Of a stretch of 32,774 nt of DNA, positions 19,050 to 32,774 are shown in pieces. Both the position numbers and the translations under genes were made by a program. The DNA is from Protostelium mycophagum (lineage: Eukaryota; Evosea; Variosea; Protosteliida; Protosteliaceae), in assembly GCA_002081555.1 (NCBI GenBank), contig MZNV01001629.1, positions 1-32,774 of the forward strand. Reading direction: 5' to 3'. Under the pieces are notes generated by a model, which was not told the origin of the DNA, did no database searches, and saw only the letters and a program-made list of their open reading frames with translations. Numbering within the stretch: the first letter of the stretch is position 1; the number at the start of each line of letters is the position of its first letter.

Positions 19050-19392
19050 ATGAGGCTCATTGAAATTTCCAAGAAAAAAATGTACATCACAATTATGGGA
19101 CCACAACTCGGCCAAACAGCACGTTCTGTTGTGTTCGTGGTGGAGGTGATTAGCCTTGAAAAGACCCGTAACAGCTTGACAGAAATCGCTTCTTGGTGGT
19201 ACAATTTTCTGTCGCAAGCTTACTTCCTGGTCGTTGTTGGAAACCAATTATGACAAGGCGGCAAAAGCATACCACAAAGACCATGGATTGGAACCCAAGT
19301 ATTTGTACACCTCCAATCTGTGCGGTTCTGTGCTCTGCTCTTTATTGACTTTGTTGCTGCTCTCTCAATATGAAATAAAATATGTCAAGTAA
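19050..19392 (+). CDS. Possible small membrane-associated protein
   Basis: Exons 19050-19145 and 19183-19392 with a 37-nt phase-0 intron (GTGATT...TGACAG); 101 aa. It begins MRLIEISKKKMYITIMGPQL. It continues after the junction with KSLLGGTIFCRKL, then YDKAAKAYHKDHGLEPKYLY, and a hydrophobic C-terminal segment LCGSVLCSLLTLLLLSQYE, possibly a tail anchor. AATAAA lies within the last codons. No family is recognised. The AKAYHKDHG stretch and the hydrophobic end look like real protein, but the model rests on a single intron choice. A CGTTGTAG octamer begins 2 nt after the stop codon. Confidence 0.35.
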
Positions 19393-19615
19393 CCGTTGTA
19401 GTCGGACAAGGTGGATATCCGCTGAAATCGACGAAATCTCCGAAACTCCTCCACCGGTTAATGAATTTTGATAGAGCATCACTATCAAAACCTTTAGAAT
19501 CACGAGACTGTTCCTGAGTCCGTCAACTCCGGGTAGGAGTTCCCCACATCCAAACGGAGAGAGAGCTTCCAAAGAAGACTGCATTACTCTCAATCAACAT
19601 CAGATATCAGATCTA

Positions 19616-20600
19616 ATGAGTTCCAAAAACGGTGGACCATCAGATGTACTGGCGGAACAACCAACGCCAGTATCTTCACCAGAGAATGACGAAAGGAACA
19701 TGGCCTTCGTGAAGGCCATGCTGGTGAAGCACTTCTTGGACAACGCATCAAATAATGGCGACGGTACAGATAAGTCAAAAGAAACTCCGAACACGAGCGA
19801 GGCCATATGTGGGGTTCTTAATCAAGCTGGGCGCCCATGTCAACGCATTGGAAAGTGCCCTTTTCACTCGACCAAAGAAAAGAAGGGTCAGTTTTTGAAT
19901 CTTTTTTCCGTTATGTTTATGCTGATTCTTTTCTTCAGGCACACAGAAGCGAGGATGGACAAAAGATGAGCACGCGAGGTTCTTACAGGGCTTACAGATT
20001 CATGGCAAGGGCAGTTGGAAAGAGATCACGAACATAGTCGGTACAAAAACGGCGACACAGATCCAATCTCATGCACAGAAATACTTTCTCAGACAGAAGC
20101 AAACACATAAGAACAAAAGAAGTATCCACGATTGGTCCTTGGGGGACATATCTTCGTCATCAGATGGAAACTCCAACATGGTGACCCCAAGAGATTCACC
20201 CCCCAGCTCTTTAGACCTTCCATTTGCCGCACCATCTCGCCCCATCAATACCAACCCATTCTCGGCAAGCACAGTAGAGGAACAGACCAGCACATTCCCC
20301 CACTCCTGTGTTCCAGACCAACCACAGCCATTCATCGCCGACTATGCCCAAAGGACGTTCTCCGCCGTCCAGCAGGACCCACAGAATGATTCACGACAGA
20401 GGTCAATCAGCGATCACGTCTTCTTTCCTTATTTAAACCGTAATCCGAGTATGAGATTGTCCAATCTGGCTTCGGTGGCCATAGCCAATGGAGATCTCTT
20501 TCCAGATGGAAATGGCTTTCCAATGGCGGTGTCCATACCTTCACCCACAGGGGAGAACTCTTTCACAGAATTCAATGGATTCTATACATCGAGACAATGA
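19616..20600 (+). CDS. SHAQKYF-class Myb transcription factor
   Basis: Exons 19616-19886 and 19939-20600 with a 52-nt phase-1 intron; 310 aa. Residues about 70-88 contain a small Cys/His motif, [20 protein letters not shown], followed by HS. This is probably a zinc knuckle that commonly precedes this Myb class in amoebozoans (recollection, not checked). The single Myb repeat lies at 94-142: [20 protein letters not shown], then [20 protein letters not shown], then HAQKYF. It is the plant/amoebozoan 1R-Myb type that binds GATAA-like (I-box) sites. The second helix is [20 protein letters not shown]. The rest is Ser/Pro/Asn-rich without domains. The intron falls just before the Myb repeat. Confidence 0.95.
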
Positions 20601-20916
20601 GAAGAGGGCGTTGGTACTCAGAAAGGGCTTCTGAAGATAAACATCCTGTATCGTCACACAAGTACAACTGCATTTCTTTGTGATCATCCAAGAAGGTTAA
20701 TGACAACGTTCCATGGTTTATTGAATTCGTGTTCTTTATCCATAAGAGAGTAGAATTGTTGCTGTTGTACGCAGGCTGAGTGCGAGGAAACCTGTTTCGA
20801 AGATGTTGTGACAAAAATCAAATTTTGCGGAACACAAAGGGGTGATACATACAATGGAGGACAAAATGACCGCAAGTGACGTCTCTTCTGGTCAGTTTCG
20901 CGTCTCAGCTTAGACG
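20601..20916. other. Intergenic region, Myb / PFKFB genes
   Basis: 316 bp with no coding signal that I trust. Short minus-strand ORFs here (20572-20875) start with non-ATG codons or lack motifs. An A-rich, Cys-codon-poor stretch near 20860-20900 precedes the PFKFB start. No clear TATA or AATAAA is seen. Confidence 0.35.
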
Positions 20917-25309
<4,393 letters not shown>

Positions 25310-25455
25310 ATAACACGATTTTGTCTCTATAAATAGATCTTTTGTTGAGAGTGACGTCACGGTGTTGTACAGATACAGATCGATGACATTTTATTATTTA
25401 CACATCTGTGAACATCTGTTGTGGTATACTGTTCTGCAGAACCATCAGTCCTCAT

Positions 25456-27904
25456 CTACAACGATGTAGAAGGAATATTCACCTCCGTCAAGAACATGTC
25501 AAGGTATTTCTGCAAATGATTCTTCTGCGAATGAGAGTTGATAGAGTAGAAGATCGTGTACTCTAAGAGGTAAAGCTGTGAAGAGAACACCACGTAGACA
25601 CGTTTCCCGAGATCGTTTTCGATGCAAACACTGTAATTGGAATCGCTCAAGTCTTTCAGCTGCTCGATTTAGCTCATTTTCTTGGTAAATTATTTTCCAA
25701 GATATTTCGATTTGGTTTTGGAGAAAATTCTTGCGCAGCAAAAATGAATTTCTAAAATATCTTGTGAAGTGTGTGTGTCAATGCGTATTTCATTGACACA
25801 AAAGACGAATAATATGCCATAAAAAATCAGCTGCAGAGTCGCAATCAAAATATTTTGACCGACATAACCACATATTTTTAAAAAATTCTCGAAAATCAAA
25901 TAAATCGAAAACGGAGAAAAATAACCTTTTTGATCAATGATGGTTCAAAAGGTAGAGTGAAATTGGCTTTCAAAGTTGCCATTTTGACGAGTATGACTTG
26001 TGCCAAAACCGTCATGCAGGCCTTATGCGCGGTGGAGTTGGAGTCGGTGACCTCCTCGGTGAAAACTGCCGGCAAACCCTCACCGAAAGAAGCGTCTTTG
26101 TGGAACATCTGATGGGTGTTGTCTGTGGATCCGGGGTCGAAGAGGCAATATAGTCGTTGTAGTTTGGGTGTACTCTGTCCCAATTTTTTGAGACTCTTTT
26201 CGAAAGCGATTTGTGCTTTGGTGTGAAAGTTCTTGAAGATTTGATGGATTTTGTGTATATATGGTTTTCCATCTGAAGTTTTGTTGGGGGTGCTTTCGGC
26301 AAAGTGGCTCTTCACAAATCTAAAAAAATAGTCGGCACAGGGTCGGATCGAACCCGGCTCACTGACCTGTACTCGGCATGGACTCGATCTAGTTTATAAC
26401 AGATTGATTGACCTTTCGGGGCGTAATGAGATAACAATAAGGAGAGCTGCTTCTTCCGGTGATCCTTTGTCAGTTGACGCATCTGAGAGAAGTGCCTTTC
26501 CTCCGACTACTAATTTCAATATTGTACAAAATATATTTGCGATAATACACGAGTACGAGTTTTGATATCTATGTACTGTGATAAATCTATTTTTAGAACA
26601 TGATGAATATGGTTTTGAATTTTCCTTACCTTGATCTTAGATTCCTCTTGCTCTATCCATTTATCAATGTCCGTGATGTGTTTTTTCACCGAGGAGACGA
26701 TCCCCTTCTCAGCCTCTTTCCTCTTACTCCACCTCGCCTCTGCCTCTATCGAATATTTCTGGAGCATCTGTCGCATGTGAGATCCTCAAGGGACTTTTCC
26801 ATCCCACCTTCGCCCTAGATTCATCCACCGTCGTTTCTAAAGCTGCAAAAGATTCCATCAATTGTTTCTTCGTTTCGACTGCCTTCTCTTCCAGAGTCTT
26901 TCGCTTATACATTATATTTTTAACCTGCTCTTTACTGTCTTTCTTCAACTGATTCAGCTTGGATATGAATTCGTTCATATCGTGTTGGTACAGCTCATTC
27001 ACTTGATCGATCTCCTCCCCCTGCACCATGACTGAATCCAAAACTTGCAGTCGTTTCAGGTGAAACAACACAAAAGTCCTGTAGCCCTCGTTGGAAACCG
27101 CGGGGCACCCCGGGAAAATGTCATCGTCGAAAGAGAGATCTGCCAAGTTCTCCAAGTTTGACAGGGACCGAACCGCATTCTTGATATCCGAGATGGGATT
27201 CCCGGAGAAGCACAACATCTCCACTGCGGGAGAGATCCAAGATGGTCCGTCAGCTGAGGGGAGAGATACGATCTCGTTGTCTTGGATCCACAATTCGCGT
27301 AAATCAGTGAGAGGTGCGAGGTTCGTGATGGATGTGATTTTGTTTGAATAAATCCATAGCCGCTGTAATTTGTGGCATCTGCAGATGTCAAAAATCAGCA
27401 GAGAGTTTGTGGATTTTTTGTATTTTTGGAATTTTAAAATGGATCACCCTTCCAAATTTTGAATTGTGGTGATCTCATTATTGTACATGTATAATTCGCG
27501 AAGATGCGTCAGCTTCTCCAGATTTTCTATCTTATTGATTGACTGTTGGCACAAATACAACACTTGAAGAGAGTGTCCTAAATGACTCAGAGATGGTGGC
27601 ACGCAAGTCAGTCCATTCCCGACGAGGATCAACTTCTTCAAGTATTTAAACGCACTGAGATCAGCGATCTCACAGAAGAGATCAAACACGAATTCTAATT
27701 CATGGCATTCGTCATCTTCATCAAAATATTCTCCACATGTCTCCCTCTGCTCATTTCAGGTTCTAAAGCTTCATCACACCCACTCACCACAAGATCAGTG
27801 TTAAGAACGACAGGGACAACCTCTATGATCTCCTCCTCTTCATCTGGTATTTCTATCGGCTGCTCATTATTCACGGTAGAAACTTCAACAAGCTGATCTG
27901 CCAT
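25456..27904 (-). CDS. Leucine-rich repeat protein, LRRC9-like
   Basis: Seven exons: 27788-27904, 27448-27746, 26808-27378, 26630-26767, 26367-26506, 25998-26319, 25456-25659; 596 aa. All phases agree. After an acidic N-terminus, LRR units of the SDS22 type follow: YLKKLILVGNGLTCVPPSL, LQVLYLCQQSINKIENLEKL, LRELYMYNNEITTIQNLEG, LQRLWIYSNKITSITNLAPL, LRELWIQDNEIV. The LRR cap is GYRTFVLFHLKRLQVLD. Then a coiled coil (VNELYQHDMNEFISKLNQLK and the next exon), then a globular C-terminal part ending VYVVFSSQLYLLEYTIFYSI. The order (SDS22-like LRRs, cap, coiled coil, and a VF..L.LLEY segment) recalls LRRC9; the identification is from memory. The stop is the TAG of CGTTGTAG. Splicing out 27 nt before it would extend the protein. 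Confidence 0.65.
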
Positions 27905-28016
27905 CTAAAATGGGCTCATACATCTGCATGAGTCGTTGTAGAACACCAGACGTCGTCGTCTTGGAAACGCGACAGCCTCATCTGGAGCAACCAGCTGAAG
28001 GCATTATCTTCAGGAC

Positions 28017-28458
28017 ATGACTGACACAGGTAAACCCTCTGCAATACAAGATGAGTTCCTCAAGGTGAGGTCGCCTTCATTATCACCTTCAGCTAGCTGG
28101 TAACTCAACATTTTCCAGAAAGTCATCTTAGAGGTGAAACCAAGGGCTGGTTCGATCGGCTCCGATGCAGATCCCTCCACACCAAAGGTAATACGTACTT
28201 TTCAGCATGCCAATTGACACGAATCAGCGACAAGTTCGTTTAGAACCTGCGAACATGAACGACGCCACGCACACTACAAGAACTACACCAAAGTGAGGAC
28301 ATCAAATTGGTGTTGATATCGTGCTGATTGAGTTTAGAACGGCAAGAAGATCAATCGTCATGACAAGAACAGTTGGTTTTGACGCGCCTATAAGTCCAAC
28401 TACTTCTCACAAAATAATGAAAGGGTTCGATGACTGGGTCAGATTTGTCACAAATTAA
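28017..28458 (+). CDS. Small unrecognised protein
   Basis: Exons 28017-28064, 28119-28194, 28244-28292, 28338-28458; introns 54, 49 and 45 nt (phases 0, 1, 2); 97 aa. It starts MTDTGKPSAIQDEFLK and continues KVILEVKPRAGSIGSDADPS, then PANMNDATHTTRTTPK, and ends VGFDAPISPTTSHKIMKGFD plus DWVRFVTN. Basic, Thr/Ser/Pro-rich and probably mostly unstructured, with TP and SP sites. It lies divergent to the LRRC9-like gene (112 bp between start codons) and just before the FHA-PH gene. The model is supported by consistent phases, but no motif is known. Confidence 0.5.
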
Positions 28459-28506
28459 TGCATGAATTGACGCGAACAGAAGGGCCCGGCAAAAACAGGC
28501 AGGTCG

Positions 28507-31500
28507 ATGTCTTCAGATTCTGGCACTGTGCCTTCACAAGAAGAAAAGACACGTGCATCATCATTGGAAGCTGTTGTTGATAAATCATCCAAGAATCATC
28601 CAGAGGCAAAGAAAGAAAGAGAAGTGCCCGTCGTGCCCTCCATCGTCATACAATCAACACAGGAGAATGTGGAACCTCCAATCCAATCATCTGAGCCCGA
28701 AAAAGATCAACACACAGAAATTCTACCCACAAAAGGTGACCTACCAACAGTAGAGAACACGATCAAAGAGCAAGCGGAGGCACAAGGCGACCATATAGAG
28801 CATAAACCACAGCTGCAGCCAGAACCTTCTGAAGCAGCTGAGCTTCCACAAGCACAAGACCTCAACGACTCGAGGCATGGATTTCGCAGTTGAATTTATT
28901 TTTTCAAAACATTGTGCTTCATCATCGCCACATCATCACAAAGATGCTCGAAAAATAGAATGCGTCTTTTTGGCAGCCGCAAAAACACATCGAGTCCATA
29001 ACATGACATGGCCGCGACAGATGCTGAATGATGCAGAGATTCAGAGGAGGATGAAGTCAATGTCCCCATCGTCCCCAGTATAAGCGTAGACACCACAACA
29101 ACAAGGACAGAAGACATCAACTCCAGAAGCCGTGAGGACTCCATCTCGGATGAAGCACAAACTGTCGCATTCTACGAACTGCCTCAACACCCGATTATTC
29201 AACGGCTACAGGGGATGGCCAACCAGAAGAGCAACGCCGGTGAGCATTTCGTGGGGTTATTCGCTGTGATTTTTGGATGCGGTTTCGCGAGGCAGATGCG
29301 ATGGTGAATTGTTTTGGTCTTGGGCTGCGCAGACGATCCTTTGGCACCAAAAATGATTACATCAAATTGAATTGGTATTTTGGTGGAGTTTTATTTTTGA
29401 AGGTGTATCTTTGTTTTTTGGAAAATTCACAGAAATTTGTAATATGAATGGATCTGTACAATTTTCAAAATGAAGATTAATTGCGGTAACCGTTCTGTTG
29501 CTTTGAGTAACACGTTAATGTTACCGTGTGCGACTGGTGAGATGTATAAATGCGTGTCCGCCGGGTAATATTTCACTACAAACTACCAAAAAAACATAAA
29601 AATACCAGTACACATCTTAACCACAAAGCCATGCAGAACTGCATTTATCCAATCATAAAGCCAAAAGCCCAAATATATTTCACCACTCAGCCCTCAAACT
29701 TTTCAGACGGAAGTAGCAGCGGTAGTCTGATGGACAGCGGCGAAGTCCCCACCGTCAGCAGCCGGATACAATCACCGACAGCAGATCTGATAGATCCGAT
29801 TCAAAACAGCGGTATTCTTCCCATGGAGATCCCTGACACTCCAAAGATGAAGGACGAAGAGCTTAGCACGCCGGTCGCGTCGGCGCCACAGAGGAATGGT
29901 GAGTTTTTGTCGGTATGTTACCGTGATAGCTCACGGTAATTTTCTGTCCGAACAATGGTTTGGCCATTCTATTTATGGAGCTGAAAGCTCCTGGATGAGA
30001 TATCTTAAAAACGAATAGTGTCACTGTATGAAACCCCAAGTAAAGAGAAAATGAAACGCGGCACGTCCTTCACAGTCATGCCATCAAAACTAGTGGAATC
30101 ACCGATCTCTGCAGAGAGGTCCTCAGCCATCAGAAATCCCTCCAAGGTGAAATTCGCTTGTACTTTGCATAACCTCAAAGTTGGTTTCTGCGTGTCTCTG
30201 GCGATTTATTACGCCTTGGACATTTGTAAAACTATGTTAAATTCCGGTTTTGGAAGGTCTAGTGCAAATACAAAAATATTTGAGAGATTAATCTTGTTGA
30301 AATCAGCAGGCAGAAAGGCGGAAGACTGCATCTTACGAAAACATGAGTAATGGAGGGCATAATAAGGAGGTGTGTTTTCGTTTGAATTGTTTTATGGATA
30401 TAAACTGTGATTATCGTTGCGTTGTGCACTCTGACCACTCTAATGTCGCATCGGCTGAGTAATTCAGGATCCGGAAGAAGATGAGGTACCGAGTCCACCG
30501 GTCAGGTCACCTTCCATAAGGCGGCGTATAGGAAGGTCCATTAGGTGAGAAATTTCTGGGAAATTTCTTTGAAAAAGATAACTACCGTGGGAGGTTTTAC
30601 AACAATAAAAGTGATTTGTCATAAAGAGGATAATCAAATATTATTTCTGCAGAACAGAATGCTCGTATACATCTGATCTCTCGCAGTACAAGGATTGGAA
30701 GGAAGTCATCAGCGCCGGTCCTCTTAGAGGACGCACTCGTACTACACTGGCAACACCCAAAGACAAATAAGCCGCATCGGTAGGTCTTCGTTTCACATCG
30801 AGTTGTGAATCACCAAATGTATGCACAAGACACGATTCAAAGGATGCATCCTGTGCGTGACAAAAACTATATTCTAAAGATGTGTCGACTGTATTTGCGT
30901 TCCCGGCGATGCACAAAGACTGTGGCAAATCCGCAGATTAAAGGTCTGCCGCCTCCCTCTTATCTGGTGGAACTAGAGTGCATTTTATATTATATTTAAT
31001 AAAATTTGATTTTGTCATCTAGATACGCACTTCCCATGGGCCTCACAAAAATCGGAAGAATCCCCGGAAATCAAGTGAAATTTCACCAAAATTTCCTCCC
31101 TCTGACTCGTTGTAGATCATCATAAAATCAAAGTACATCTCCAGAAACCACTGCGAAATACAGACGAATATTTTTGGTGAAGGACAACTGACACGTCTAT
31201 TCGACCTTGGCTCAACGATGGGCACTTTTGTGTCCGGTGAGAAGCTGACACCGAATGAAGGTCGGCTGTTAGAGGCCGGTGAACATATCAGAATTGGAAG
31301 GACACTGTTGTTATTGACGGGTATGATTTTTAAATATATTCTTTCCACCTCCATATGAAATATTGGATTGGCAAATGATTGCCACCGAATACACTTTTGT
31401 CTGATCGTGTATGCAGAGAACCGGTTTCATCTTAAAGAGGCAAGGAGAGAAGGATGGGCGTATAAGAAGAGCAGCTCTATGTTTACAAATAACTGGAGAA

Positions 31501-31931
31501 GGAAGTATTTTGCCGTACGAGACAACGTGATCTATTGGTGGGATAAAGACACAGAAGTGAGTTCGATCCGAAGAGTTTAGTTTTTCCTCAAAAGATCAGA
31601 AGCAACATGTTTGGTGTTATAATACTTGCAGACTCAGAGTGTTTTATCTACACAAATGGTTAAAGTTTAAAATTCAAAAACCTGCTCAAAGAATGAAGCG
31701 AATGAAAATATTTTTTGCGATCATCAGTGCATTCAGACACATTTCACTTCTGATACCTCGCAGAAAGCTGACGGACAATATCCACACGGAATGATTGATT
31801 TAGAGGGTGCACTTCTGGAGAGTGATGACGCCAGGAGTCTATCTGTGATCACCGCCAACAGAACAAGTTATAACCTCAGATTTGAAGAGGAGGCAGAGAA
31901 GACGGCATGGATGTCCACATTAAACACATGA
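28507..31931 (+). CDS. FHA and PH domain protein
   Basis: Proposed exons: 28507-28874, 29037-29239, 29707-29898, 30019-30146, 30468-30544, 30653-30704, 30937-30977, 31023-31074, 31116-31320, 31417-31556, 31764-31931; 541 aa. The first 340 residues are low-complexity Ser/Pro/Glu-rich. FHA domain at about 345-440: YALPMGLTKIGRIPGNQ, then KSKYISRNHCEI and DLGSTMGTFVSGEKL, with the phosphothreonine-binding G-R, S-R-x-H and N/G-T elements. PH domain at about 447-541: GWAYKKSSSMFTNNWRRKYF, then NVIYWWDKDTE, and the final helix EKTAWMSTLNT with its conserved Trp. The protein should bind phosphoproteins and a phosphoinositide membrane. Two junctions are weak: 28874/29037 (would need a GC-AG intron) and 30704/30937. 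The intron before the core FHA exon ends in CGTTGTAG. Confidence 0.8.
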
Positions 31932-32774
31932 TAAAGTCTCACTGTTTTTGGGAATCTTCAATTTTCGAAAATATTCAATGAATTTTCATTGAATTTACAC
32001 TAGATTTACTCCTCCGTTCTGTTTAAATGCGGAAGTATCTCTCGGGCCAAAATTTCAGTCATGTGCAACTGACGGATCTACTCTGCGGTGCAGTAACATC
32101 CTCACTATCTATATATATCCAGACTTTCCACCACAATACAGATTCCCTTGAATGTCATTATCTTTATCTTCACAGAGGCAAAACCAATGAAAAACTCACA
32201 TAATACCAGCGCTGGACAGAATAGAAGATTGGTTGTATTGTACACAGTTGTATTGGCTGTCTGACGATAAATATGACTGATTGGACAATATCCACACGGA
32301 ATGATTGATTTAGAGGGTGCACTTCTGGAGAGTGATGACGCCAGGAGTCTATCTGTGATCACCGCCAACAGAACAAGTTATAACCTCAGATTTGAAGAGG
32401 AGGTAGAGAAGACGGCATGGATGTCCACGTTAAACACATGATAAAGTCTCACTGTTTTTGGGAATCTTCAATTTTCGAAAATATTCAATGAATTTTCATT
32501 GAATTTACACTAGATTTACTCCTCCGTTCTGTTTAAATGCGGAAGTATCTCTCGGGCCAAAATTTCAGTCATGTGCAACTGACGGATCTACTCTGCGGTG
32601 CAGTAACATCCTCACTATCTATATATATCCAGACTTTCCACCACAATACAGATTCCCTTGAATGTCATTATCTTTATCTTCACAGAGGCAAAACCAATGA
32701 AAAACTCACATAATACCAGCGCTGGACAGAATAGAAGATTGGTTGTATTGTACACAGTTGTATTGGCTGTCTGA
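31773..32774 (+). repeat. 492-bp tandem duplication of the last PH exon and 3' flank
   Basis: Copy 1 is 31773-32264, copy 2 is 32283-32774, ending exactly with the window, separated by 18 bp. The copies differ at two seen positions: GCA/GTA (Ala/Val) and ACA/ACG (silent) in the PH-domain codons. Copy 2 lacks the acceptor (tcgcagAAAGCTGAC), so it probably is not spliced in and represents an exon fragment. Confidence 0.9.
31932..32282. other. 3' flank of the FHA-PH gene
   Basis: About 350 bp without a gene. AT-rich, with near-repeats such as atgaattttcattgaattt. No AATAAA was found; gataaat near 32270 is the closest. A minus-strand ORF (32105-32368) spans the junction of the duplicated copies and has no protein-like feature. 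Confidence 0.4.

Noticed and set aside
18867-19247. 126-codon minus-strand ORF
   Set aside because: It covers the 3' flank and AATAAA of the Zn2Cys6 gene, shows no domain or splice context, and competes with a more protein-like plus-strand model.
26320-26372. GGTTCGATCC on the minus strand followed by a T-run, like a tRNA B box and Pol III terminator
   Set aside because: The T-stem pairs only 4 of 5 positions and no matching 5' acceptor stem or D arm is found upstream. The sequence spans the exon/intron boundary of the LRRC9-like gene.

Overview
The window is nuclear DNA from an intron-dense, compact eukaryote. Every gene with a recognisable product is broken by GT-AG introns. Most introns are 37-60 nt, with a second class of about 120-510 nt. 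Genes lie on both strands, with 3' ends often 100-250 bp apart and AATAAA signals close to, or overlapping, stop codons. The gene set (SHAQKYF Myb, fungal-type Zn2Cys6 with PAS, GARP domain, bifunctional PFKFB, BRCC36-type JAMM peptidase, PPR) suggests a protist. I infer Amoebozoa, possibly a protosteloid or variosean amoeba, but this rests on gene content only. All exon models were built by hand from reading frame, splice phase and remembered family motifs.

Layout. 1-1037 is the 3' part of a Thr-rich surface protein. 1147-1695 (-) is a basic nuclear-looking protein, divergent from a mitochondrial PPR protein (2271-3324). 3595-4683 is a protein with a degenerate GATA-like finger. 4684-5758 is unresolved. 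5759-6609 and 6696-6983 (-) are two small membrane proteins. 7382-7966 has a helicase-associated (HA) domain. 8052-10062 (-) is a complete BRCC36-like deubiquitinase. 10460-13519 holds two GARP-domain factors flanking an inositol polyphosphate kinase. 13613-14556 is a three-span membrane protein. 14805-15656 has a mitochondrial-type N-terminus. 15745-16640 is an unknown gene behind three TTCCCGCC boxes. 16731-17045 (-) is a ubiquitin-like protein with a Cys-rich tail. 17757-18788 is a Zn2Cys6-PAS factor like the fungal gluconeogenesis regulators. 19616-20600 is a SHAQKYF Myb factor. 20917-25309 is a 14-exon 6-phosphofructo-2-kinase/fructose-2,6-bisphosphatase with an extra N-terminal domain. 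25456-27904 (-) resembles LRRC9. 28017-28458 is a small unknown gene. 28507-31931 is an FHA-PH protein, and its last exon is tandemly duplicated up to the window end.

Regulatory themes: at least five transcription factors; two genes of fructose-2,6-bisphosphate/gluconeogenic control (PFKFB and the Zn2Cys6-PAS factor); a GARP-IPK-GARP group recalling plant PHR/inositol-pyrophosphate phosphate signalling. These links are inference.

The most unusual signals are: an octamer CGTTGTAG, found about 16 times (about 1 expected), four times forming an intron 3' end and three times a stop codon; the ubiquitin-like protein ending GG plus six cysteines and a CaaX-like CNIL; a perfect 219-bp tandem duplication copying a 34-nt PFKFB exon; three TGACGTCA palindromes at exact 21-bp spacing in a PFKFB intron; and a 21-bp perfect inverted repeat bounding a 98-bp element.
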